64,000 bases of DNA from Rostratula benghalensis (taxonomy: Eukaryota; Chordata; Aves; Charadriiformes; Rostratulidae), in contig VXAI01000096.1 in NCBI GenBank assembly GCA_013399305.1, forward strand, positions 1,559,195-1,623,194, read 5' to 3'. The notes under the pieces were generated by a model. That model was not told where the DNA came from. It did no database searches and saw nothing but the letters and a program-made list of their open reading frames with translations. Made by a program: the position numbers and the translations under genes. Shown here one piece after another: positions 24,401 to 36,400 of the stretch (positions are counted from its first letter, which is position 1; every line of letters begins with the position of its first letter).

Positions 24401-27400
24401 CTGTTACCAACAAATAACTCCTGCCTTCTTATATACAGCTTTGTAAATTGAAGTAGTGAACTAAACAAGAACAGTCTGTGCAGAGCATTAACAAAGCACA
24501 GTGCTCTTTGTTTAAGCCAGACTAACATCTTACATCTAATTTACCGTCGCTTTACACACATGTAAGTTCCAATCGCCTGAAAATCAGATCCTTGAGGGAG
24601 TTGTGGAAATGGAGGTAGGAAGGAAGAACTGCTGAAAAAGAGTAGGAAGGAGTGATGACAGTAGGGGTCTTCTTGGCCTTCAAGAACCAAGGAGGAAATT
24701 GGGAAGGAAAGAAAAGAGGAGTTGGGTAGGAAAGCAGTGCTGAGAGCACTCAACTGTGAGGAGCAGGTACTGGATATGCACTGTATTTGACATCAAATGA
24801 GTATTTAAAGCTGTATTTGCTCTCTAAAGAACATGGCAACCACGTAACAGATGTGAATATCTAACTTAAGCAGACACCAAGACAGATGCTGAAATAAATT
24901 GCAAAATACATAAAGTCAGTTCTAATGAAGATCACACACATTCAATTATCTCACTTATCTCATTACCTTGACCTGTAGCAGGTGATTTTGTGAAGGCTGG
25001 AGCAAGGGTACTTCACATTGTCTAATCTCAGCTGCAGCCCTCAAGCATTCTCCTATAATCATGGTTTGCTGTGGGAGGATGTGGGGGCTGTAATTGTCCC
25101 ACTGAGGGCTTTTGATGGATGATTGTATTTCAGATATCTGGGCCTGCAATTCTGTGAAGTTTTCTTTGAGTTAGCATTACGTTAAAAATAAAACAAAGCA
25201 CTCAGAACACTGCCAAAAAACCTGTGAAGATGGCTGCTCCTAAAAAGATGCACTGCAAAAGAGTTTTTTTTACTTTTTCATGTAATTTTCTGTAAAATTA
25301 AAGATACCATATAAATACAGTGAATTTTACAGTATCTTACATCTATGCCTCAGCTGTTGTTGTGCAAAGCCCAGTACACAGAAAGAAATGGATGTTTTCA
25401 TCTAAAGCTTTGAATGAATTAGCCAAGATACGGTGAGGAGAACTCAGTTACAAGACTTTAAACAAGTACATCTCCTACAGCTTTTCTCTCTGAGGCCTTG
25501 GTCTAACCCGAGCACTTAGCTAATGAGCAGCAGGTCCACAACAACCCAATTCTACTCCTCGTGTAATACAGTTACATCATCTCTTGGTCTTCAACTCCAT
25601 TTAACCACCTGAGAGGGGGAAAAAAAATAATCACATGATTAGAAACTATTTTGTTTATACTGACTCTATAGAAATCAATAGCTACTCCTTATTTTCAAGC
25701 AAAATCAGTCCCAAGCTATTTGAAGTTCACATGATGTGCATAATGGAGTACTTTGTTTGGAGGTAAACGGATCGATAGATGACCTGAACATGGTATTCAG
25801 GAATAGAGATCTTACTTGCAGAGCTGTGCTATAGTAAGTCTCTTCCTTCACTAACTACCCAGAGCACACTGACTACTTACTGTCTACACAGAACTTTCTA
25901 CATTAAATGCTGAGCTCACAAATCCACCTACCTACCGTATGTAATTTCAGGCACACAAATGCCAAGCCACTTAAGGTGCCATTGTTTTTTCAGTAAGTGA
26001 CATTTTCATGGCATCCCCACAACAGCACAAAGATCACTTCACCAGAACTCAGTGGTTATCGTTTGCCAAAAGAGAAAATAGCAGTGGTTTGCAACCAGAG
26101 AAATGCATTGTGTTCATTAGGAATGGGAGAGATGACAGTGTGATGCCTACCCAGCAGCACAGGAAAATCTGTCTTTTCTAACAGCATTTAAAATGCACAC
26201 ATGAGTAACTGGATTTTAAGCTTTCAAATGCTTATTTTATACACTATACACAAAGGTGATAGGACTATTCATGAAAGCTAGGCCTCCATTTTAAAGCCTC
26301 TACTCTAAGTATTTACTTAACAGGAACTACCGTTATAAAATTGAAACCAACCAGCTCTGGATATGAATTCATACCAGTCAGTAGAGTCACCTATACATAC
26401 CTTAAAGTTATTGGTTTGTTCCCACTGTTTTGATGAGCATCAGGTAACTATTTGATGATGTTACATGTGTCATACATATATGCTCCAAATTAAATCTATA
26501 CCAAAAAAAAGCAAATAAATGTTTTCGATTAAACTTTGGAAGAGGAAATGAAGTTGCTTTCTTGGTCTTCTTGAATATAAGGCTGGTCCTTTTTGGAAAT
26601 GTTCACAAAACAGTCAGCTTAAGCTAACACTATATGTCCAAAGTGAAAAAACACTTCTTCCCAGTGAGGCATGTAAAGGCTACTGGTACCGGAGAAGGAA
26701 GAAATATTTGATTCCCTGCCAGCGTCTGCACTCTCAGAACACTCCTCAACACCAGAGCAGCTATTGATTTTTGTTGACTTGTTCATAGTTTCCCAACTTT
26801 TCAACTCACATCACCTTCATGAAATTTTAGCCTTCCCATCTTTCACAGTCTGGCCATCAGAAGTGGCAGATGAGTGATATTTGTAATTTTACACATTTAT
26901 AACACTCATTTTGTAGCACTAGCTATTATGTCCCCATGAGTGGACACAGACATACATTTAATGAATGAGTTAAGCTCCTTCAAAGCTTCAAATCATTTCA
27001 GTGCATACTTTTCATGAATTTAGGGATCCTGGATGGAAGCCTTTAAATATCTTTAATCTTTCAACACAATACTGTGATTCATAAAGCTCCTTTTTCACCA
27101 AAACTTCTACTACCTTTAGTTCACATCCTGACATGGCAGTTCCAGGCACTGCAAATACTTGTAGGGCACAGAACTGACTGCTGTACTTGATTAAGGTGGG
27201 AAGAGTTTAGATTGCAGCAGTTTGGGACAATGACTACTTTTCTAATTTAGAAAGGATTAATAATCATGTAGTAATTTTGTTTTCTTTCTTTTTCCAGTTG
27301 CATCCTACCCCACCCACTTCAGCTGCTGGCTAGTAAAAGACTGTAGCAAGGCTCCACAAATTTTTCATCTGTTCTTCTTTGTGGTATCTTAAAACTGAGG

Positions 27401-30400
27401 ACTGGTCTACTTTGAAAGACTTTACAGCTCTAAGTCAGTTAAGAATGCAACTTCTTTTATCCTAATGGTAGAATATAAACCATAAGTAGAAACTGTCATA
27501 TTGTAAAAAGCTCCTAATATTGGTAGCTTACATGGCTTGTTGGCATGGACTATCAGTATGGCAGTCCATTTTCATAACCGAAGTAGAAAGAGTGGTCAGA
27601 CATTGGAATAGGCTGGCCAGAGAGGTGATTGAGTCCTCATCCCTGAATATGTTTAGATGTGTTGGGGGATGTGGTGTAGGGGAGAATTTTGTAGAGTAGT
27701 GCTGATGATTGGACTTGATGATCCCAAGGGTCTTTTCCTACCTGAAGGATTCTATGACTCCAAAGTAACACTCTCATTTGTAAGGGTACAAGTAACAACA
27801 CCGCATGTGGAATGCTCTCCACGAAAATATTTTCCTAGTACCATACATAGATACATCAAGCCTGTGAGCTTAACATTAATCCTGTTTAGGAACAGACACA
27901 TCTCATATTTTCAGTCTTGACTGGCTGCTGAACTAGAAGGCATAAGACTGCATCTGATCCACATGGAGGAACTCTAAAAGCTCAGCACAGCTGATTATAT
28001 TACACTGTTCTAGAGTTACTCATCCTACCTCTTAAAGCTCCTGCTTCCTGCTAAAAGCACATTTGTTATTAATTTTTCCGAGACAGCTTCTGAGAGAAAA
28101 CAGCTCTTTCTTTCTGTTTAGATTTTTCAATAAAAAACAACCAAGCAACAAAAGCAAAACAGGAGATATACATCTGACCACATTTAGATATGGAAGAAAT
28201 TTATGCTTTCTAATTGAGGGCAGGATAGAAAAAAATCTCTTAAGTGCGATGAAGCAGCTTGCCTGAGCACTATGTATTTTTAAATGTCTTTTTGACATTC
28301 CTTATTTGATAGCATTCCATCAAAAATAGCAGTGCATTAAATGACCATATCAGAACCAAAAAAAATTGCAAGAACTATGAATTAGAATCTATTCTCAATA
28401 AAATTATCGGGACTTAGATAAGCTTGGCAGTGTCACTAGGATCACTTTTATATAACCATAAACCATCATGAGCTTTGAGGGTAAGGCAATGGTACACAGA
28501 GCTACGGCTCTGTTTGCCTGGTCCCAAGAGTGCTGCTGGCGTCTGGCTTTGACCTCAGGTTTGAGCAGGGAGAAATCCTCTCAGAATCTCATCTGCCTTC
28601 CCTTCAGCTCCTTTTGGGATTGGTTTGGTGTCTACAAAACTGTATTAAAATCTTCCATTTACTCTTTAAGCAAGTACTTGAAGACTCTGACAACAGCCTT
28701 CCCTTTCCTTCTTTAGTGTTTGATAATCTGTACAGACACAGCCACGCTGTAGATGTGGCAAAAAATACTCTTTGAGGCCACTCACCTGCATCACCACTTT
28801 GAGATGCTGCTTAAAATTCCACCTTGGCCCCACAGAAAATGATCCTTTTTTTTATCTCCTCCCCTGTGTTAGGAGGGGAATGTCAAAGGGTTTTGTGATG
28901 AACAAGTGTGGGTGGGAGCCTGGGGCTCTCCACTCCCAAGACACAGTCCAAATATGTAGCCAGCTCCCATACAAAATTAAAAACATATTATTAAAATATT
29001 TTTGCGGGCTGCATCTGTTCTCAACACCCACAACCTTGCTCCTGCCTCGATACTACTGCCTACTGATGTGAGTGTTTCAGCTTTAGATGGAAATAATTTT
29101 CAGGAGGGAGGCCAGTGAGATTAATGACAGCTAGCTTTTATTATTCAGGTTGAACACGGCCAAAGTCAAGGACCTCTTTTTGCATAATGGCAAGATCTCT
29201 TTGCGTGTATGCTCATATCCAGTTTTAATAAATAAACAAGCTCAGCCTGTGGTAGCAGACAAGCTCATTACTGCAGAAGAGAACTCACATGAGCTTTAAG
29301 TGGCTCTTCCAAAACCATTTAGCACCTCCAGCAAAAATAATTTGGGTTGCTGTTTCTTACTGACGCTGTTTGATTGAGCATGTCTGTGCCGGGGTGTGTG
29401 TGTTTGTGTGCAAGGACTACTCTGCCATCAAACAGGTCTGAACTTTTAAGTCTCTGCAATCCAACTAAAACTTTGAAATGACAGATTTCTCTTTCTGTAG
29501 CTCTGCTTCTTAGGCATATTCCACCATCAGTCTAAACATACCAGTCAAATTTTCCAGTTGCCCAGGCAGTTGTGCAATTATTAGAAAGTTAATTCCAGAA
29601 CCACTGCACTGAATTGTTTTTAAGAGCTATTAACCTACACAAAGGTTCATTGTCAGCTTGCATTCCCTACAGCTGTTGAACATGTAGTATCTATTTCCTA
29701 AACCACATTGATCACATTTTATCAGTCAGCTATGAATTGGAAGAAGGCCAAAGGGTGGTGCTAAAGTGTACAGGACATTACAGTGTTATTTTTAAGTTTT
29801 CTACAATTTCTGTTTATTTAAATAATTACATTCAAGCTTACTTTTATTCTGGTATTTTTATTACTTACATAATTAAACTGATACTTTCTCAAACAAATGC
29901 ACTGGCTTGAGGACACAGGAAACAAAACAACGTAAAAAAGTCTTCAGTCTAATAGTCCCTCTCATTAACAGTTTCTATTACTGCTGGAAAAGTTAGGGCA
30001 ATCTGGATAGTAGTAATTAAACACCATCTTTTGTGTTCTCAGTCAGAACAAAGAAAGTTTGGATGCAAGATTAAAAACAATAAGGAGAAAACAGAGTAAA
30101 AGCAGATGCCATTGCTCTAACAAACCATTCAAGTTTATGTATGCTTTTCCCACTCACAACTTAGGAATGGAAAAAGCAAAGGATTTTTTCCCCACATCCT
30201 AGATACTTGATGTTGGCTCTGCTTCAAGTGGGAGGCTGGACTTGATCTCTTGACCTAATTATTCTACTTCTAATCCCCTTAGCAATGCACTTCAAAATGG
30301 CTAGAATCCACAGGATAAGAAAGGATTCATGTGACTGAAGTACCTTTCCTACAGTAAGAAGTTGATTTGCTTCAGGACCCTACAATTTAATTTGATTTGC

Positions 30401-33400
30401 TCACACCCAGAGCATACTGTCGATGTGAGGTGAGAGCAGAAGCCACACTTAGACACTGTGGCACAGCAACTAAAGCGTGCAGCCAAAGGGGACCCTGCTT
30501 CAAGGGGTCACTCTAAGACAGGGAACATTTGCCTATGAACCACTCATGAGCTGGAAGAACCTGCCCCACGAGACAAATCCCTGCTTAATATCCTACACAA
30601 AGCACCAGACTGAAGATACACTTGCTGAGAAGTAGCCTCCATTTTCTTTGGCAGCATGATCCAGAACAGAGATGGGAGCAAACACTAAGCAAGTGATAGT
30701 CAAATACTAAGTTCTTAAGTTGATTTACCCATTTTGGTCATTAAGGACGCTTTCCCACAATGTGGAAGAATCTTGTCCACTCCAACCCCCTTCTCTGGAG
30801 CGTTACCTTAAACCCTGAGGTCTCAGTATTCACAGGGAACACCGACACTAATCCAGATAAAGACAGAGCAAACCCAGCAGGTAAGAGCAGTTTCACTGTT
30901 GTCTCACTTCACAAAAGAGAAGCCACCTGACAAATACCTTTTTTATTTTTTGTCCTCCTTGCAGTAAGATAAGAAACAGTTCAGTGTATTCTATTCCTCT
31001 GGATTTGGACAAGGGTAAGTAACTCCAGTAACATCAGTTGAGTTATTCTGGCATGAACCCAGTGTAAGCAAAAGCAAAATTTAGTCTCTTGTTTGTTCTT
31101 CGTAAGGCTCCTGACCCTTAAAGCATCAGACTGTTTGGAAACAATCCCATAGCCTTCAAGTTAGAAAGGCGAAAAAAAATCTGACTTACATAAAAAACAC
31201 AAGTATGCCAAGTAAATTTGGTATGGCTTTATATTTACTGACTTAAAAAGATACAGAAATGTTTGTTTTAAAAGAAAGTTTATGGGGCCTAGCTAGAAAG
31301 CACTCTTGGTGGGTGTATTCTACTACTGAATCTGCTGCTTCTCTCCATTACTTTTGGGCAAACTGCCCCCCCCCCTTTTTTTTTTTTTTTAAATGGAAAC
31401 CACAGTTCTTGCCTAACTGTTTCATGGAAGGATTAAGAATTTTGATAGCTATTATAAAGGGTTGGATGTTGCGATAATATAAGAAAACATTTATTTCTGG
31501 GGTTTCTTAAAGCATGGCTGTTAGGAGTACAACAATAAAACCTCACCCCGTGTGTCACGGTAAGCTCAGCACAGGAACCATCACATACTTTGCAGTTTAA
31601 GAGTGGCACAAAGCTTGTTGGTTTTGAAGTGACGATTCAGAGAGCGGGACAAACAGACCCTCCTCTTGTAAAGGTTTCCCCCTATGCTGCAAATCCTTGG
31701 CTTAAATGCCTTTTCCAGCTTTATCTCTTGAGCAGATCTCTTCATAAAACAAATAGCAAGTGACAGCAATGGCACCAGTGATGGATGGGGTATAAATAAT
31801 CCACAATGCCTTCCTCCTTCTCTTTGGGGACTGGGCTGATTGACAAAGTTTGAATTTGCATTTACAGTCATATTCCATTTGTGGGGCTTGAGAACACCAG
31901 AGATCAGACATGTAACATAATACCAGATCTTTTTTCTTCCTCTTTTTTATTTCAAAGGAAACAGAGCTGATTTGATAATGAACATGGTTCTGACTGCAAT
32001 CACTCATCTAACTGCTTCCCTGAGCCTATTTAGTCATTTGGACCCAAACTTCCCAAGTCTGACAGAGCACAGAAACTGTCTCTGGAATGCAGCCAGCTCA
32101 GATGTGGATCCCCTGCCAGAACTGAAACTGCAGAGATCAATGACCTCAGCTGACAGAACACTACCAGTTTCCTTCATTGTAGAGATGCATTTTATGGATA
32201 TTTTGGTTAAGAAAAAAAATTTCTGCTACAGAAACCTACTGTTTGCAGAACCCAATCTTAATTAAATAAGTCAATAATAATAATAATTAAAACCATAAAT
32301 CGATCGTTCAGGAAAATATAAGAAATATTTAGATCAAGAAAACCAGCACACTTGATCGTCCCAAAGACACTGGAGAAAACACAATATTCTAATTTAACTA
32401 ACTACTGTGAAGTTCTCCTCTTCAAACAGACATTGGCAAAGCATCCTGGCTATCTGCTGCTCCACATTTCAGAGCCACACAGAATAGCTCTGGTACAGCA
32501 GATGACACTTGCCACATACCCTGCAATATTTGACAATGTACCAACTTCAGCAAACAGCACCAATAAGTTTTAGGCAGAGAGATATCCCCATAGCGTGACA
32601 GGGATAGCATCTCTATTCATAAACATGAAGGTAAGAACATCCAAGTAGGATATTACTCAGTAAACATCAATGCTACAATTAGTCTCTTGTTGTACCAAAG
32701 GGTTCTGAGCTACCAAGCACACAAACTGCCTAGCAAACTGCTTTAAGAGTGGCTCATTTATCCTATTAAATTTCACTCACTAAAAGTCTCCAGCACCATG
32801 GGACATGATTGCTCTGCAGATCTTTTCAAAATCTCAGCATATCACAAGAGAACCTCCTCTATACAGACAAAATTGGAAGTAAACAGGTGCAACACCAGGT
32901 GTAAGATCATAACTGTACCAGAAAATGATCAGATACCTCAGTTTGATCAGCTGTTTCCCTCAGATTTTCACCTCTACATGACGCAGTTAAGGTCAGAGAG
33001 GACCACATACAGCCCTGAGGAGCTGGATGGGGACACATGCTATTACGAAGACACAGGCAGCCAACAGAAATGCAACTAGGTATTAAAATTCTGCAATAGC
33101 AGTAAACACCCAAAGAACTTGGACAGAAGTGATCAGACACAGGACACGTGCAGATGCCACACCTCACCCAGATCAGCTTGGGCTGGCTCAAGTCTCTCAC
33201 AGCAGCCAAAGAGCTGATTTTAAGGAAAGATGCACTTGCTCCTAAAAAAGCTAGTCTTGCCACAAATCTTTAGTTCTGAATAGCGAAGTTACTTAGAGTA
33301 TGAACTAGCATTTGTACAGCCCCAAAAAGATTTCTACAAAAAAACAGTACTGAGAATAGTAACAAGATATAAAACCTGTGTTTTAAAGGATGATTGTTCT

Positions 33401-36400
33401 CAGAAATAACTCAGCTAAGAGCTGAAGTAGGCCAATTCCTATGGCAGCGCTTGGTGAAATCTTGCTAAAGTGTCCGAGTGTAACCAGAATGGACTAAGAG
33501 CTGCTGACAATACACCCCTATGTTTTACAGAGAATTTAGGGACTGGGATCTAAAACATCATGATGTCACAGTCGAGGCAATACATCTAATATTATTACGG
33601 GCCATGTAGCCCACGTGGTTTTGTTCTAGTAAGGCTACAAGTCACTGCATCCCAACTTTCTCTCTGCTTGGCTACATGTCTAAAGGGAATTTTTTTTTCC
33701 TTTATCCCTCTCAACCAAACAAGTGAAACATTTACTGTTGGAATCATCAGAATTCTGAGTTAATATTTTTGTGTCATTTCAAGAAACTGGGACGCTACCA
33801 AAGCCCCACAACAGAAACCATCTCAGAATGAGGTGGGAATGTAACCAAGTTGGAGGCTCAAAGTAGAATGCTGATCCACTCACACCTTTGGAGAAATTGA
33901 CGCTGGCTCCTTACAAGGATAAAGAAAACAAAGTTCTTTTAGAAGTTGATACAGAAGCAGGAAAGAACAGCACAGAGCCCATCAGAATGAAATGAGGCTT
34001 CTAAGCAACACCAACAACTTTCTCCACACACATGCACCCCCCACACCTCCTGCCAGAAGCTCTACAGAGACAAAAAAGATCATCAGCTGCAAGAAAGCTT
34101 CTGATAAAGATGATAATCATATGCACAGCTTTAAAAGTTAATAGATGTATTTTTATACCTTTGAGAAGGGGGAAGACAGATGGAAGGCTTGAACATTTTT
34201 GCAAAATGCTAACAGTATGGCTTTATTTTCCTCGATTGTGCTTAAATTGTCTATCATTCTCCACTTCTTAAAAATTTGAAATATAGGGTCAAGTTAATAG
34301 CTCCTCACTGAAAATTCCAGTTAATGCCAATTCCTTTATAAATTGTTTTGGATAATGTTTCATGCACTGGTACTTTAAAGAGCAAGAACTGTGCTGTCAG
34401 ACTTCAAAGACTTCAGTTTACATGATAAATGGGCACAATTCCATTGTTGTGTGCATTCTAGCCCATTACAGTACAGAAAGATCCAAATATGCAATTGAAA
34501 AAGATAACTTGCATCTCTAACATATAGCTAAATGGAACCAGAAGTAACCCCACACTCAGTACCCACTCTCCAAATATGCCTATTTGCCTGTCTGTTCTTG
34601 AAATCAAAGTTTTCTTCACAAGCTGGAGGAGGGGTTTTTTTCCTCCACAAATTTAAACACATGTAAGAAAGCTCTAATGCTTTAAACCTTTGTGCTGTAT
34701 TAATCCTAAAAATAAGCAGCATGTCATGTAACAGCTTGCAGTCTTATGACATGGGATGGAACTCAACAGGAGATCCAGAGCCATTTGAAATACTTCTGTT
34801 TTGCTCTTAATCAACACTTTTTCTTCTCAAGCAATTGTTTGGGTGGTGAAGCTTCAGGCTTCAAAATGAGTATCATCACAACACAGTACCTTTGAGCCAG
34901 AATCTTCCACCATTCACAGGGGAATCAAACTGGTACTACTTATCCTACCTGAGCTTCGTGCACAGGCTTTCTGATTGCCCTGAGGGCTTGAAGAAAGCCA
35001 AAGCTTTCTGGTTTTACCTTGGGGGACAGAAAACAGCACCTTCTCGTTCCAACTAACCTTAGGGCAAGTTCGACCTTCCCATGCATGTGCCGCTAATGAC
35101 TATGAAGAGATGTACATCATTTTCATAACAAATATCAGAAGACTCTGACCTCTGGATACCATCTGAGAAAGCAGTTTCCCTTAAGATTTGCAACTCTATC
35201 TAGTGTTTTGTGAGACAGACTTCTTTTTTAACCTCTTAACCTTACCAAGTAAGCCTCAACACGTATGCGAACTTTCACACATCTGTGATCCCCACATTCC
35301 CACCTGTTAGAACTACCCAAGGACCCTGACATATGTGATGCTTTTGCACCTGCACTGGATGAGAAAGCAGAGACAGAACTTTGCTGGCATTTTCTGGAAA
35401 CGGATCGTTGTCCTGACTAAATTTCACTTCCATTGATTACCATCTGCTTCCCCATACTCATCTACAGTTCAAATGAGAGAAGCAGCTTTCCACTGTATTT
35501 GAACCTCTGTACACCAGTGCAATACCAATGGTTTATTCACAGGTACCTTATTTTCATTAACTACAACAATATACACCTTACACCAGACCTCTTTGACCTT
35601 TCAACATACCCTTTGTGTCCTTTTAGGGCCCTTTTCCCTTTGTGGCCTTCACTAGCAGAGTGAAGCTGACATAAACAAGCGCTTGAATTGAGACACCAGC
35701 AGACTGGCTTAGTCTGTAATTTGTAATCTTGCACTGTTACTCCAGGATGATTGCATAGCTATTTGCTATGCCATAAAAAGGTACAAGAGACCAAGCCCTG
35801 CCCTTCTTGGTCAGTCACGACCCTGTAATTTGTGGCAGAAACAATCCTGGTATAGTAGGAGGGGTGTGATGGCACCACGCTTAGGTGTTCCATGCGTGCC
35901 AATAAAACAGAGCGAAGGCAAATGTTCAGCTACAGCGGGAAGGAGACGGGTGGTTGGCAGAGCTCAGCTCTGGCAAATCTTCCAGCTCATTAATCATGTG
36001 CCCTAAACTCTGCCATAAAAACATGTTTTCTGCAGTTATTCTGCATTTAAACATGGCCTTGCCCATGTCCTGCTATGTAACATAGTACCTGGGACTGCTC
36101 AATACGGCAGTGGATTAGCTACTTAAGGAAAGTATAGTTCTAAGACATTTTATCAAGCAAAACCATTAGCACAATTGCTAGAAACACTTAGAGAAAGCTG
36201 AAAGCTAAATACAAAGACTTTTCTCAGAGAACAGGTTTCATAACTAATTCAGGATGCCTTTTAAAGTAATAGAAATAAGTAACAAAGTAAGAAAGACAAG
36301 TAATGAAACAATAGAAATAAGTAATGAAGAGCAATTTAAATGTAACTACAGAAGATGCCAAATAACAAATTAATGACCTTCCAATCATACATCCTTTTAT

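Larger units (their letters stand above)
15456..28028 (-). other. introns between the last exons of the unnamed gene
   Basis: The gaps 16086-19753, 19859-21131, 21291-24966, 25152-26689 and 26761-28028 are AT-rich with CR1 debris (27578-27760) and homopolymer runs. An exon-like fragment at about 18074-18117 sits in a region that may itself be CR1-derived and is not called. A good acceptor near 25610 (TTTCCCCCTCTCAG) is followed by a short open frame whose phase does not fit. It may be an alternative exon. Confidence 0.35.

Noticed and set aside
24541..24753. Two overlapping minus-strand ORFs with internal pyrimidine-rich acceptors
   Set aside because: Phases do not fit between the 25.1- and 21.2-kb exons; the pyrimidine-rich sequence alone gives long open frames.
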